Below, piece by piece: positions 11,001 to 18,505 of a stretch of DNA of 64,000 nucleotides. The DNA is from JAFGPS01 sp964628465 (GTDB taxonomy: Bacteria; Planctomycetota; Phycisphaerae; Sedimentisphaerales; Anaerobacaceae). A program made the position numbers and the translations under genes. The stretch spans positions 1-64,000 of the forward strand of contig CAZVOA010000004.1 of assembly GCA_964628465.1 (NCBI GenBank). The letters run 5' to 3'. Position 1 is the stretch's first letter. Every line of letters begins with the position of its first letter. A model generated the notes under the pieces. It did not search any database. It worked only from the letters and a program-made list of their open reading frames with translations, and was not told the DNA's origin.

Positions 11001-11542
11001 CTATCGATAGCATATCCACTTGATTCGTCTAAATGCCAAACACCAACAGCATCAGACCATACTCCATTTGCATCCTGTCCATCAGAAGCAGCAGAATTAC
11101 CATAATAAATAAATATATCCGTATCAGCATCGGAATCTACCGTTGGAACTTTTACCCAGAAGTGTCCGGTAGCAGTTCCACTGGATACACTAAAGGACTC
11201 TTCTTCGTGAGAAAGAAGTGTCACACCATCGGATAGGGTAAACCTGATGTCGTCACCATCCGCCTGTGCATTTGCGCCGATATCAGAATCGGAATTAATT
11301 TTTACATAAAGAGGAAAATCAGACAAATCGGAATCTACATTCGTATGCTGGATAGTTATCTTCTTTCGACAACTCCATGATGAGTCATACCAGCTTTGTG
11401 CCTCTGCTATATTCGCATATATAAGGCTAATTATAAATGCCATAACAAGACATAGAGAATTCTTTTTAATGTGAATTAATATTGATTTATTTGACTTGTT
11501 TACCTTAGTGACAACTTCGCTGCATTCATGTCTGTTTAGCAT
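2012..11542 (-). CDS. Giant secreted RHS/YD-repeat protein with DUF2341, LamG and inserted beta-sandwich modules
   Basis: 3176 residues from the ATG at 11542, chosen because AAGGAG lies 6 bp upstream; an in-frame start 35 codons earlier lacks one. Visible order: signal peptide ending near residue 50 (ANIAEAQS); DUF2341 (50-140); LamG-like domain (214-370); transglutaminase-like fold (437-570) that keeps its His and Asp but has no Cys at the usual nucleophile position; DUF6531-like RHS entry (1032-1077); YD repeats (1190-2020). Three related beta-sandwich modules follow (2047-2447), then a short RHS stretch, then two copies of a second module of about 140 residues (2560-2860). The RHS core end RARYYNPHIGRFLQVDP is near 2890, and a unique tip of about 240 residues closes the protein. 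Such proteins are exported shells carrying a variable C-terminal effector; I do not recognise this tip. Confidence 0.9.
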   Translation of the reverse strand: MLNRHECSEVVTKVNKSNKSILIHIKKNSLCLVMAFIISLIYANIAEAQSWYDSSWSCRKKITIQHTNVDSDLSDFPLYVKINSDSDIGANAQADGDDIRFTLSDGVTLLSHEEESFSVSSGTATGHFWVKVPTVDSDADTDIFIYYGNSAASDGQDANGVWSDAVGVWHLDESSGYAIDSSDSENDGTPSAYGIIQGHSTAKVNKSIYVDGGAVEIGTPSEMNLSGAFSICAWVRTSTTSGYRTIFAKRSSTAAAYQLRMNDGGALSFSIHDSSLNSDTIVGNSTLPTYTWQFVVGTRGSDKELNIYLNGVSDATSVSGTHDPDTSTGVNTAIGRVYVTNYPFMWWGYLDEVMVFNRELSADEIKFIYYNQKESDNELTWGSESSGTSELPGFHAPLLNEPTDPSVFQALVGTTGSSQGPKIDDPEIKALAKALKYDPALMYQFVYNYIDLELTWGDVKGPYMTWMDRSGNAFDQASLLIALLEEAETNCTTHTVSNPQYVVGEIELDRNGAVPMLNVSEYAPSAEAELARAGIYADLTPGDFNEIGTVNLEHVWVKVTIDGQTYKMDPSLKNHTAKNGIPPAGIGSSTLKSIMEYVNSPDNDFLDDAMEGATSSSTLIKELNEANIKSHLNTYTSNLIADIKENKYWMGFDDFLGSWNILPKDINSMPPSTLPYTVVSEDDIFSIDSVPDLYRTTLRIQYCGIDKEMFSSDIYGRRLTLNFNGSNQPVLLLDGSNIDTGSAVTAGQSYPLTFIVDHPYPTDDFDAAVTTNVTAGGFYQIVNGWGDTGVQILKKHRANLQKSLFDGASESSEEVLGESYAIVGLTWLTETSRMRSIAEEIPTYYAINKNLLENHHMIGITGQYDSPYIDMPLGHLGVYDYYDANALFLTVTNHASAYEHQVITQLQDVNAVSTVSLLGKANFDGNDIYIANESNWSSIESLLTDYSQEAKDLASAYIANGFTIHIPEHGSLDSEDWSGMGFEAIYSDSNSITASYIISGGYSGGSSAPDTALSPSKLFDCSEIFGGESTAAYATSVTDIGIGSGGFPFGLAFSRYYSSAKRLEDGPLGLGWSHNYDITVKEVTNSFKTLGMSSLEDAAAQIVSLYITYDILKGNHDSASRNVIAAITQNWLTDQMKEETVVIDNGGSKISFLKDPNGTYIAPAGSNLKLELYNGNYRLKNSGGIFYDFDSEGRLSQWSDAHGNVVNFNYDNGKLDSVESVLKDEIDPLVSLEFTFSGDHLTQVTDSAGRSVSYEYDANELITYTRIDGNDITYEYDDVNDGQLTKVYLPKEDEPYKELFITNVYDVLGNLRQKIDVNDNVWDFYYAYYRSETMEPAQLDPNDEMTRYSTVSWAYPSQAKTLSIDQLGRQSYSYFDSDRVLSISVGASGASVETEADKFGNIIASTVVSSNPLEDESRSTSYSYETFESETTGRMFMKSNASTGIIGTDTIYVYDYDDPIDSNEVGNLIRVIEPNMLTNKGVKKPTTEYRYNKYGQLIKTEDPNGVVTKYEYYPADEGARLKKTISDVGHSNISSEVEYDIYGNVVKEIDPLGRITRYQYSPSGLLKKVNSPAIDANEVTYEYDINGRLLDVKQQTATYGLLHLQTITYTDRGQQKTVRGPYADSNDTGINLTTYQYDSLGRTWKVTDAEGHTTETRYCPDGQTWKVIDPNGDATMTYVYNSDGSVDKILDAEGKKVTEYEYNGFGEVTSVDYMEAYDGNDITIYRDEFGRTVGIDYPDLDDVNHFYLIPNESYDPNKPIDANNLEYIVDVYQYYNDYGQVVQSVTPENTVSYVYDIYGRTVEVTDNQSTTKTYYNRLGNVVQIDTIRDQNTKTIKYGYDNHGKLNKLTYPDGTYVTYAYDYLDRLTSIRDVDNNDIVTYSFDELSRRQALAYANGTSVQYGYDIASRLLKINNLTNSGQSKYEYTYDKVGMRQGMLVNDIDEHIYHYDNTYKLIDVNYPIGYESLAYDTTFNYDKVGNRTSVIDDKVTNYVTNEMNQYITVGQTGYEYDARGNLTFDGFNTYHYNAENKMDEAVNVKGSYGNMLNKALENRDIEFSTTMMSGWSYTEDESYDSNDGDCAVSDEGTSYMEATVFGKGLLQFKWKTSVQNSGTIFLYVDGVQKQSTYIDSWSNAYQSISTFGLHTIKWEHTGQGVGYLDKVEWIPSSSTPVSLSLQQALDMGWDTYTYGDENWLQTSTAYYGNSSARSGYNLDDEESSKMEVRAEGEGIVSFYWKVSSQQDFDYLRFYIDGEPNDQISGEENWRKKTIKLEGEGTHSLLWEYVKDGSTSEGSDCGWVDHIQGPGITPPAPAGYGLAALDTYYLEHEIGYGWSGVGSGGESYYGGDSLQVSGVPDGYWTDFTITVNAANASSFSFYWKVSSQQNSDYLRFYIDDEEKTPISGEVDWTKVSYDLPSGTHVLKWRYQKDESGSSPNDCAWIDYFQWSKFIEYEESLPWQKAEYEYDAAGRRISKTVDDDINKIKYFYDGDQIIAEYDFQDNLIRKFVYGPGIDQPVCMINVNVEDANGTYYYHFDGLGSVVAMSDEAGIIAEKYFYDAYGLPAVQAGACVVGNTQIFANAGSSTYRTAMPFTMEEDGIIESVTVYHEGGSGNMLVAVYSNSSNLPGYLLGVSEATAVNSEEGWQTVRLKDMISVKDGETIWLAWVFENTVNVRNMSGTPGRAVSGQSWASGMPSDFGASTTGSTIYSIYADYIPTNVVGITTVYSSTDTSTDRRAVPYTMTTEDGTLNSISIYHNGGSGDMLLAVYSDDGSGKPQYRLAVSEETAVNSTAGWQTIELIQPILAEKDTTIWLSWVFESNPGVRYTAGTPGRAASGQAWAYGMPATFGSSTVASYKYSICANYTVEDDAPQITLIGNPYMYTARAYDIETGLYYYRARYYNPHIGRFLQVDPAGQGMNWYAYCGNNPFNFTDPSGQFYISPIYPMPDKSFSIEVSCKSITDKPIKDDVGAYAAVLKFFTEAGFFVQYKGWDLDYVKYKEPLNPVSDGNYACYFSTDNDKLTIPEFSSTTMRALDIIMLDGKGLLDKRALNIIFKDDLINIHSWVRPSRGGLLNYFAYWAKYLIFDNDSAFKHTPVSEWLYGGKIYNRSSINYYLEGYGMAKFGIPLGLGIYFVYQWKTKAYGHEPLLEDLHWWGEGYNDYIDSFGFVYFSRSSSLTPIIILI

Positions 11543-12022
11543 GAACTTCTCCTTAAATATTTCTTCCTCTTTTTTATAGGCGCATACCTTCCATGCGCAA
11601 TGATTATTAGCTTGAACAGAAATGCTATACACTCCTTGTTTTCGCACTGCTTAAAGGCAGTTATATACCTAAAGAATATCTTTGGTTAGATATTTTCTAT
11701 ACTCCTGAATTTTCTATAGGTGTTTCCTGTCCCTTATAGTTCAATATAACTATTATAATTACTACACTACTACTTGTTGCTTTTTTGCGGGTATTATTTT
11801 CTTCGGCACGACAAAAACAAAAACTTTAGGCTTTTTAATAAAAATATTAAAATTATTATAGGCTGCATGCCGATATGAATATTATGTGAGGACTTTTACA
11901 AAAACAAGGGATCGCAGCAGCAATGGAAGAAAGTAAGATGAAACAGTTAAAAGTCAAATATTATGACCTGGTTAGACCTCAGGGTAGAGCTTAGATGTTA
12001 CAGGCATATGAAATGAGAATAT
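11543..12022. other. Divergent intergenic region between RHS and secretion genes
   Basis: 480 bp that must hold the promoters for both divergent transcripts. It is A/T-rich with no strong consensus promoter that I would commit to. A 23-codon reading frame (11922-11993, plus strand, MEESKMKQLKVKYYDLV...) lies 30 bp before the GspC-like gene. It has no convincing ribosome binding site and I do not call it a gene. Confidence 0.4.
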
Positions 12023-12715
12023 ATGATCAGATTGTGTTATAGCCTTGGTACTTGTACATTAACTACAGCCATTATAGTATTATTCTTATGCGGCAGGAAC
12101 TATATTAAGATTACTAATAACCATGAATCGGATCAGGTATCAAATATTATAAATACATTTAATACCAATGGTAATAGCATAAAAAATAATGGAAACCAAA
12201 AAGTGCATCCTCTTATTCAGGAAGCACAGCAATTTGCCATATTATTGAATCCTCCCAAGCCTCCTCAACCAACAGAAATTTCTATACCAAAACCTGCACC
12301 AAAACCGGTTCCGGTAGTTGTTAAAAAAACACCACCAGATGAAACTGTTAAATTCGACCTTATTGCAACCAGTTACAATGAGCTAAAGCCCAATGAGTCT
12401 CTGGCATTAGTTTCAGAACCGGGCAAAGAATCAAATTGGATCAAGCAAGGTGACACTCTTGGCGTTTATATACTTAAATCTGTCGAGCACAAAGCAATTG
12501 TCTTTGAAAATGGTGACAAAACACAAAGAATAACTGTCGGTTCGCGAGTTGCAGTTGCGGCTGAATCTCAGGATGAAACTATTCATATACCGGAAAATAC
12601 ATTAGTTGCAGTATCAGATGATTCTGAAAATTTACCTTTAAAACCTGTGACAGAACATAAATCAAGTACACGAATTAGAAAACCTTTGCTAAAGCTCGGA
12701 CCACAGCGACGATAA
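12023..12715 (+). CDS. GspC/PilP-like inner-membrane secretion protein
   Basis: 230 residues. A single N-terminal transmembrane helix (about residues 7-27) is followed by a long polar linker, a proline-rich stretch (about 75-100, repeated PKP) and a compact C-terminal domain (about 120-185). That domain matches the homology region of type II secretion GspC and of PilP: WIKQGDTLGVYILKSVEH then IVFENGDKTQRITVGSRV. GspC and PilP connect the inner-membrane platform to the outer-membrane secretin, and the next gene, 10 bp downstream, is a secretin. That makes a C-D operon the simplest reading. No GspE/F/G genes are in the window, so whether this is a type II secretion or a pilus-like system stays open. 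Confidence 0.7.
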   Translation: MIRLCYSLGTCTLTTAIIVLFLCGRNYIKITNNHESDQVSNIINTFNTNGNSIKNNGNQKVHPLIQEAQQFAILLNPPKPPQPTEISIPKPAPKPVPVVVKKTPPDETVKFDLIATSYNELKPNESLALVSEPGKESNWIKQGDTLGVYILKSVEHKAIVFENGDKTQRITVGSRVAVAAESQDETIHIPENTLVAVSDDSENLPLKPVTEHKSSTRIRKPLLKLGPQRR

Positions 12716-12797
12716 ACTAAATTAGTTGCTCTCAAAAATAAATAACCAATGGAGAGTTAATATTAATCTTGTATTAGTAATGGAGCGAGGCATAATT

Positions 12798-15700
12798 ATG
12801 TCTTTTAATACAAAAGTAAGCAATAACAATATAGACACGAGTAAATATTTTCATTTCATTTCTTTCCTGATATTGTTCGTCTTAGTGCTTGTCGGATGCA
12901 GGACAGTTACTACCACGAATACATCTCAAGATAACTCCATACAAAGCAGAGTCTTAGAACTTGAAATTGCCAATAGTAAAAATTGCATTGGTTTACTTTC
13001 TCAATTTGGCTTTAAAAACATTTCAGTAATCAAAGATACTAATAACATTGCAGCTACCGGTAGTTTTGAGGAATTGAGAAGGTTAGGAGTTATTATTGAT
13101 TTGATTGATAGTAAAGAAGAATATATCACGAAAAATATCGGTCCAGCCTCCATTGCAAGAATACTTCCACCTAACAACCAAATAGCACAGTATATTGGAA
13201 ATAATATTGAAATAGGAACTTTTATCAATCCGCCTAAAGTAAACGGCAATCAGGCCGGCATTATTGATATTCACAATGATAAAGTAATGGCAATTCTTCC
13301 AATATCCTTTAAAGATAAACTTAATGAATTATTCTCTGGCGAATCCACACAAATTGAAACTGTAGGGAAACAACCGGACTTGTCCTTAGAATATAGATCA
13401 CCAACAAAAAAAGACATCAACACCCAATCAGAACACACTTATAATTCCGACAATAATGTATCTTTACAGGACACCAAATCGAACGGACTTGAAATAACTG
13501 AGGTTCATGACAGGAAATACTCTGAAAGACTGCTTCAAACACAAACAAGAAAAGCAGGAACCTCTACCACAATATTTGCAATGAGTGAAATGTATTCTCC
13601 CGACGATATGAACACTCAAACAGTCCTGCCAGAAGAGATATCACTTCCTGAAATTCAAGACGAAAGTACCGGTGAGCCTTTAACAGTGAAGATAGGCCTC
13701 AAACCCATTGAAGATATCAATACACCTCCGCAAACAATTAGTACAAGTAAAGTTCTTGAAATTCCGAACGGGGAAGACAATCTCGAACTAGCTCTTCCGG
13801 AAACAATGACATTGATGGATATGCTTAACCTTGTCGGAAAGAACCTTAAACTAAACTATGTTTACGACCCGGGTACTATTGGCAAACAATCGGTTTCATT
13901 AAAAATGCACGGCAGTAATGAAGGCAAAATGAAAGTCAAGGACCTCTACAGCCTTCTCGAAACCGTTCTTAAAAATCATAATCTCGCTATGATAAGACGA
14001 GATGATAATTTCGTGAACATCGTTCCAACAAATCAGGTTATGGAAGTTGATCCACAACTGGTTGATGTGACCAATATAAACGTTCAGGCAGGAGATACGG
14101 TTGTCACTTGTATTTTCGAGCTTCGTTATGTGGATGTCGAAAGCGTTACCAGCCTTCTGCAAACAATGAAACTTGCTGTATCTGTTTTGCCTATCAAGGA
14201 TTCACAGGTTCTGTTTGTAACATGCTATGCACATCGCATTGAAAGAATAGAAGAACTTATAAGCATGCTTGACAAACCTGGTGAGCCGAAAGAGTGCCGA
14301 ATAAGACGGCTTCAATATTCAAATGCAACTGTCCTGCTTAACAGAGTTCGCACACTTGCCAAGGAACTTCGTGACATAACCATCATAACTCCTTCATCAG
14401 GGGGAGCGACAGCATCAAAACAGGGGACTGACCAGCTTGTGCTTATAGATGTCGATGAAACAATGAATCGTATCTTTATGATAGGCCAGGACAAGCAACT
14501 CACAATAATCGAAGAGTTGATTGATATTCTCGATGTAACGAAGAAAGATACTCGTATCATCAGATTCTATACCATCCATCATATGAAAGCTCAGGAAATA
14601 TTAACCAGACTCAACGAATTAGAGATATTGAATAGTAAAGGCGGCACTCCTAAAAATTCCGGCAACCCCGCCCTTTCTCAAGAACCCATCGTTATAGCAG
14701 TTGAGGCCACAAACAAGCTGCTGATAAAAGCTGAGAAAGAACAGCATACCCAGATACAGGAGTTTCTTCGTTACTTTGATGTTTCGCCTCAAGACCTTCG
14801 TGTCCTGCAGTACTACCCGGTATATTACATCGATGCAGCTTCTGTAAAAAGAAAGCTCGAAGAACTGAAGCTGACCGGTCCATCATCGATATCTGTACCT
14901 GATAACACTAACACGCTTACCAAAAACAATTCGATAGAAAGCGTCCCCGACGTTCTCATCCAGAAACCGGAAGTAGTTGTAAACGAATCGACAAATTCCT
15001 TATTCATAAACGCAACAGCTCAACAGCATGACAGAATTTCGACTATCTTAAGCCTCCTCGATGTTAAGAAGGCCGAAGAGGAGTTATCCTACAAAATATA
15101 CCCACTTATAAACTCTTCTCCCGAACATGTTGCCGGGTTACTCCAAAAGCTGATTCAAAAAAACACAAGAGACAAAGAAGACAAGATTGAAAACTTATCC
15201 GATAACCCGGACCAAATCATGGTTGTTCCTGACCCGAATACTTTCTCATTAATTATACACGCCACTCAAAGAGACCATGAATGGATAAAGGATTTAACGA
15301 AGTCCCTGGACAAAAGAAGACCGCAGGTTCTTATCGATGTAACACTTGTCGAAGTTACTCGTACCGATACTTTCGAATATGACCTCAATCTTATCACGAA
15401 CGCTAAAGATTCTGTTATCGGCAACACAGTCTTAACACCATTGCAGACAAGCAAAACCGGCTCCATCCTTGAAAGCAGTTTCAACATGCTGGACAGCGAC
15501 GGCAATCCAAGCGGGATGTCAAAGGTTTTCTATAGCGATGACAAAGTACAGGCACTTTTATCCGCCATTCGCAGGAAGAATTACGGCCGTGTTTTAGCTC
15601 AGCCTAAAATATTAGTTGATGATGGCCGGCGAGGTGAAATATCGACTATAGACCAAACGACCTTTTCAATGGAAACAGTTCAGATTCCCGACCAGGGAGC

Positions 15701-16220
15701 ACCTATAACAACCCGCAATTACGAAACTATCGAGGCAAAACTTCAGTTGAAAATAGTACCGCACATCGGTGAAGGCAACCTTTTACGCCTGGAAGTAAAT
15801 ATGTCACGTGAAGATTTCGGAACCAGGCCGGCCGAAGGCGCTCCGCCGGATAAGGCAACGAGCGAAATCGGCACAACAGTTTTTGTCCCTGATGACAATA
15901 CCGTCATACTTGGCGGCCTGGTAAAACTGAATCAAAGTAAAGGCGGATCGAAGATACCGATACTTGGTGACCTGCCGCTAATTGGTTTTTTGTTCAGGAG
16001 TGTGGATAAAAGCGATGTTGAGAAGAAATTGTATGTATTTCTTAAAGCAAATATTGTCAGACCTTTTGATGATACGGTTATAAGTGATTTAGAGAACATC
16101 TCTAAGCAGCATAGGGACGCATTCGAGAAATCAGAGACAGAGTTTCAGGAATACGAAAACATACCTGGATTGAAACCTATACCAATGCAGCCAGAAAAAG
16201 TTCTGAATGACTATAAGTAA
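12798..16220 (+). CDS. GspD-like outer-membrane secretin, extended planctomycete type
   Basis: 1140 residues from the ATG at 12798 (GGAGCGAGG upstream); in-frame starts at 12726 and 12780 are also possible. A hydrophobic stretch ends in the lipobox LVGC (Cys34), so it is predicted to be a lipoprotein. After about 320 low-complexity residues comes an N0/STN-like domain (ETMTLMDMLNLVGKNLKLNY) and then at least five N1-type ring-building repeats, recognisable by phrases such as FELRYVDVESVTSLLQ, RFYTIHHMKAQEILTRL and QYYPVYYIDAASVKRKL. The C-terminal secretin barrel is intact: VLAQPKILVDDGR, then VILGGLVKLNQSKGGSKIPILGDLPLIGFLF. Typical GspD proteins are about 650 residues with three or four N domains, so this periplasmic channel is unusually long. 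Confidence 0.9.
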   Translation: MSFNTKVSNNNIDTSKYFHFISFLILFVLVLVGCRTVTTTNTSQDNSIQSRVLELEIANSKNCIGLLSQFGFKNISVIKDTNNIAATGSFEELRRLGVIIDLIDSKEEYITKNIGPASIARILPPNNQIAQYIGNNIEIGTFINPPKVNGNQAGIIDIHNDKVMAILPISFKDKLNELFSGESTQIETVGKQPDLSLEYRSPTKKDINTQSEHTYNSDNNVSLQDTKSNGLEITEVHDRKYSERLLQTQTRKAGTSTTIFAMSEMYSPDDMNTQTVLPEEISLPEIQDESTGEPLTVKIGLKPIEDINTPPQTISTSKVLEIPNGEDNLELALPETMTLMDMLNLVGKNLKLNYVYDPGTIGKQSVSLKMHGSNEGKMKVKDLYSLLETVLKNHNLAMIRRDDNFVNIVPTNQVMEVDPQLVDVTNINVQAGDTVVTCIFELRYVDVESVTSLLQTMKLAVSVLPIKDSQVLFVTCYAHRIERIEELISMLDKPGEPKECRIRRLQYSNATVLLNRVRTLAKELRDITIITPSSGGATASKQGTDQLVLIDVDETMNRIFMIGQDKQLTIIEELIDILDVTKKDTRIIRFYTIHHMKAQEILTRLNELEILNSKGGTPKNSGNPALSQEPIVIAVEATNKLLIKAEKEQHTQIQEFLRYFDVSPQDLRVLQYYPVYYIDAASVKRKLEELKLTGPSSISVPDNTNTLTKNNSIESVPDVLIQKPEVVVNESTNSLFINATAQQHDRISTILSLLDVKKAEEELSYKIYPLINSSPEHVAGLLQKLIQKNTRDKEDKIENLSDNPDQIMVVPDPNTFSLIIHATQRDHEWIKDLTKSLDKRRPQVLIDVTLVEVTRTDTFEYDLNLITNAKDSVIGNTVLTPLQTSKTGSILESSFNMLDSDGNPSGMSKVFYSDDKVQALLSAIRRKNYGRVLAQPKILVDDGRRGEISTIDQTTFSMETVQIPDQGAPITTRNYETIEAKLQLKIVPHIGEGNLLRLEVNMSREDFGTRPAEGAPPDKATSEIGTTVFVPDDNTVILGGLVKLNQSKGGSKIPILGDLPLIGFLFRSVDKSDVEKKLYVFLKANIVRPFDDTVISDLENISKQHRDAFEKSETEFQEYENIPGLKPIPMQPEKVLNDYK

Positions 16221-16906
16221 AAGTTTCAAATAACGGGAAATCATTATATTTCTGTTTATATCCCGGTATAAGGCATATTTGCGTCTTTTACGTTTGACAT
16301 TCCTGACAAATATCCAATACGTACCCAGACTGTTCATGGCAAACCTATTTACTAACCACTATCGATTAATTTAGTCACAGAGATGTTGCGCTTAGCGCAA
16401 TACTTACGTATCATTAGTTCACGCAGATGGCCAGGCTCAACGTAGACCAAAGCCATAGCAAGACAAAAATCACTAAAAACATTGCGCTTAGCGCAACTTA
16501 CAGGCACTATTCACTAAACACTATACACTCTTTCTACTGTCTCCAGTATTCTGAATTCCGTGTTCTGTGTTCTTATTAAATATATTTTACTTTTTATGCT
16601 ATTTTTCTCTTGCGAATGTATATCCACTTTATTATTCTATGCCATTATTCCGCTAACCCGCAAAATGAGAATTTAGTACCCATAGAGATGGTCTGCCTGT
16701 ATTTTATGGCAGAAGTTGTTGCTCTTATATATTTGAATAAGTTGTATAACAACAATCTTTGAATACCGTGTGAATATTGGAATGGCGATCAGTCAGAATT
16801 GATTAATATTGCTGGGCTTTAGCATATAATTAAGTAAATCGCCTTCCAATTCATGCGGTTATCGATTATTTTTAGGCACTCATAAAAATATTAAAAGAGG
16901 ATTAGA
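16221..16906. other. Gene-free region with a repeated palindrome
   Basis: 686 bp without a credible gene. It contains two exact copies of a 15-bp palindrome and stretches of simple repetitive wording (CACTATTCACTAAACACTATACACTC). The proximal part probably ends the secretion transcript, but I see no clear terminator hairpin. The composition suggests an old junction between the secretion genes and the accessory DNA to the right. Confidence 0.5.
16386..16496. repeat. Two copies of the palindrome TTGCGCTTAGCGCAA
   Basis: Exact copies at 16386-16400 and 16482-16496, 96 bp apart. Each is a perfect 7-bp inverted repeat around one central T. The flanks differ between copies, so the palindrome itself is the repeated unit. 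It could be a small dispersed repeat or a protein-binding site. Confidence 0.7.
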
Positions 16907-17113
16907 ATGGCAAGTTATTATGTTAATATAAAAGCTCAATTAAATGGTGATCATGAAGTTCACAAAGCTGACTGCAGGTATTTACCCGATCCAATAAACA
17001 GGGAATATTTGGGAGAATTTCCGAGTTGTCACGGGGAAGTAAAAAGAGCTAAAGAGATATATCCAACAGCGGATGGCTGCGCAATTTGCTCTACTACATG
17101 TCATACTCGCTAA
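16907..17113 (+). CDS. Small conserved Cys/His protein
   Basis: 68 residues, preceded by AGAGGATTAG at good distance from the ATG. It has a pattern I associate with a widespread family of small orphan proteins: an opening MASYYVNIKAQLNGDHEVHK, then a Cys before YLP, a Cys-His pair near the middle (SCHGEV), and a closing GCAICSTTCHT. The spaced cysteines and histidines suggest a metal or redox site. No function is established that I know of. It stands alone between two gene-free stretches. Confidence 0.7.
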   Translation: MASYYVNIKAQLNGDHEVHKADCRYLPDPINREYLGEFPSCHGEVKRAKEIYPTADGCAICSTTCHTR

Positions 17114-17234
17114 AATATATCGAATGCTGAAAGGGGAAAATATTTTTAACTGCAGATTTCGCAGAGGACGCAGATTTATTTGCAGGAAGAAGTTGAAAGC
17201 AATAATTAATAGCTATTTTGACAATAGGAAATAA

Positions 17235-17807
17235 ATGAATTTATTCAATAAAATCGCTGCTCATTTTAAGATACATAAGAATTGGTATATAATAGGAATT
17301 GTAACAGGAGTTGTTTCAGGAATTATTTTGATAGCAGTTGAAAATATATTTTCTAATAGGAAACCTATAATATCTATAAATGGGCAAAGTGTAGCAATTA
17401 AAAAGGAACCTGAAAATATTTACACTTTTGAATATTGGAAGACTCAAAAGCGTTCTAATTTCCTATTTTTGTTTCCACAAGATCCAATATATTATTACAA
17501 GTTGAATATAGGAAATGGTTCTAAGAAGGATATTAAACTAATATATGTAACTATAGACTTTCCTAATAAAATATCTCAAATATGGACTTCTATTAATATG
17601 GAAGGACATAAGAAATCAAATACGGATACTTTGTGTGGGACAGCATCGAATATAAAAGTATTAACAGGAGTTACATTAACTGTTGCCGTGTGTGCTAAAT
17701 ATAAACCAGATATAAACAAAATTAAAATACAATTATCATCTAATGAAGGAGAGTTTAAGTATGTTAATCCTTCAGAATATCATTCTAAATATATAGCAAA
17801 GAAATAA
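17235..17807 (+). CDS. Single-span membrane hypothetical protein
   Basis: 190 residues with AGGA upstream of the ATG. A strong hydrophobic helix lies at about residues 18-37 (WYIIGIVTGVVSGIILIAVE), with a short basic cytoplasmic N-terminus and a soluble remainder rich in Lys, Asn and Ile, predicted to be outside. I do not recognise a domain; the beta-rich pattern of the last 120 residues would fit a small periplasmic sandwich. A/T-rich codon use matches the accessory neighbours. Confidence 0.6.
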   Translation: MNLFNKIAAHFKIHKNWYIIGIVTGVVSGIILIAVENIFSNRKPIISINGQSVAIKKEPENIYTFEYWKTQKRSNFLFLFPQDPIYYYKLNIGNGSKKDIKLIYVTIDFPNKISQIWTSINMEGHKKSNTDTLCGTASNIKVLTGVTLTVAVCAKYKPDINKIKIQLSSNEGEFKYVNPSEYHSKYIAKK

Positions 17808-17839
17808 TTGTTAAATAAGAATGAAAAAAGGGGCCAAAA

Positions 17840-18061
17840 ATGGAAATATGTGAAGAATGCAAATATTGGAGACCTTCTGCAAATATGTCGGGCGAATGTC
17901 ATCGTAATGCTCCACTGCCGCGTACATATACCTTGGAAGAGAAAACATTAGATATAGTAGTGCGATGACCGTTTACTAAACATCATCAAAGTTGTGGTGA
18001 ATTTTTTACAGAAAGAATCTTAATAAGTTATTCGTATTTGTTGGCAAATATTAGGTGTTGA
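17840..18061 (+). pseudogene. Small Cys-rich (CKYW...C...CGEF) protein interrupted by TGA
   Basis: An ATG at 17840 behind AAAAGGGGCC opens MEICEECKYWRPSANMSGEC, the start of a common small zinc-binding family (CxxC/KYW, then GEC, ending CGEF). At 17966-17968 the frame meets TGA, and reading through it gives PFTKHHQSCGEFF, the expected family C-terminus. Relatives have Trp directly before PxT at this point, so a TGG-to-TGA change is the likely lesion. The extension runs to TGA at 18059-18061. A 42-residue fragment may still be made. Confidence 0.75.
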
Positions 18062-18064
18062 AAA

Positions 18065-18427
18065 ATGAGACGTGATCCAGAGTTAATTCGTAAAATTATG
18101 TTTGATGTTGAAGACTGTCCTGCTGATAAACATGTTCATGGTTTCGAATTCGAAGGTTATGACGCATGGGTAATTGCTGAACATTTAGAATTACTAATCG
18201 AAGCAGGTTTATTAGATGGAAATGTTCATCATTTTGTTAGTGGTGAACCTCCAAGCATTATGGTACGACGATTAACATGGTATGGACATGATTTTATTGA
18301 TGCTGTCCGCGATGATACTATATGGAAGAAAGTAAAAGATAATTTATTAAAACCTGCTTCCTCATGGACATTTAGTTTGATTATTGAATATGCAAAAGCA
18401 GAAATACAAAAACGATTGGGTATGTAG
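18065..18427 (+). CDS. DUF2513-like protein
   Basis: 120 residues beginning 3 bp after the broken small gene. It fits DUF2513: an N-terminal RRDPELIRKIMFDVED, a central winged-helix-like HLELLIEAGLLDG, the hallmark RRLTWYGHDFIDAVRDDTIW, and a helical tail. Members are common in prophages and islands and are presumed to be small DNA-associated regulators, but no function is established. It sits directly upstream of the PHP-ATPase, without an obvious terminator between. Confidence 0.8.
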   Translation: MRRDPELIRKIMFDVEDCPADKHVHGFEFEGYDAWVIAEHLELLIEAGLLDGNVHHFVSGEPPSIMVRRLTWYGHDFIDAVRDDTIWKKVKDNLLKPASSWTFSLIIEYAKAEIQKRLGM

Positions 18428-18505
18428 ATATGAATATATGTAGAAGCAAAGATACAATCGCTCCCGGTAATGATCCATGCCCACCAAAAGATAAGGAACA
18501 TTAAA

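Noticed and set aside
11922..11993. 23-codon frame before the GspC-like gene
   Set aside because: Too short, no ribosome binding site, and no pattern of an attenuator.
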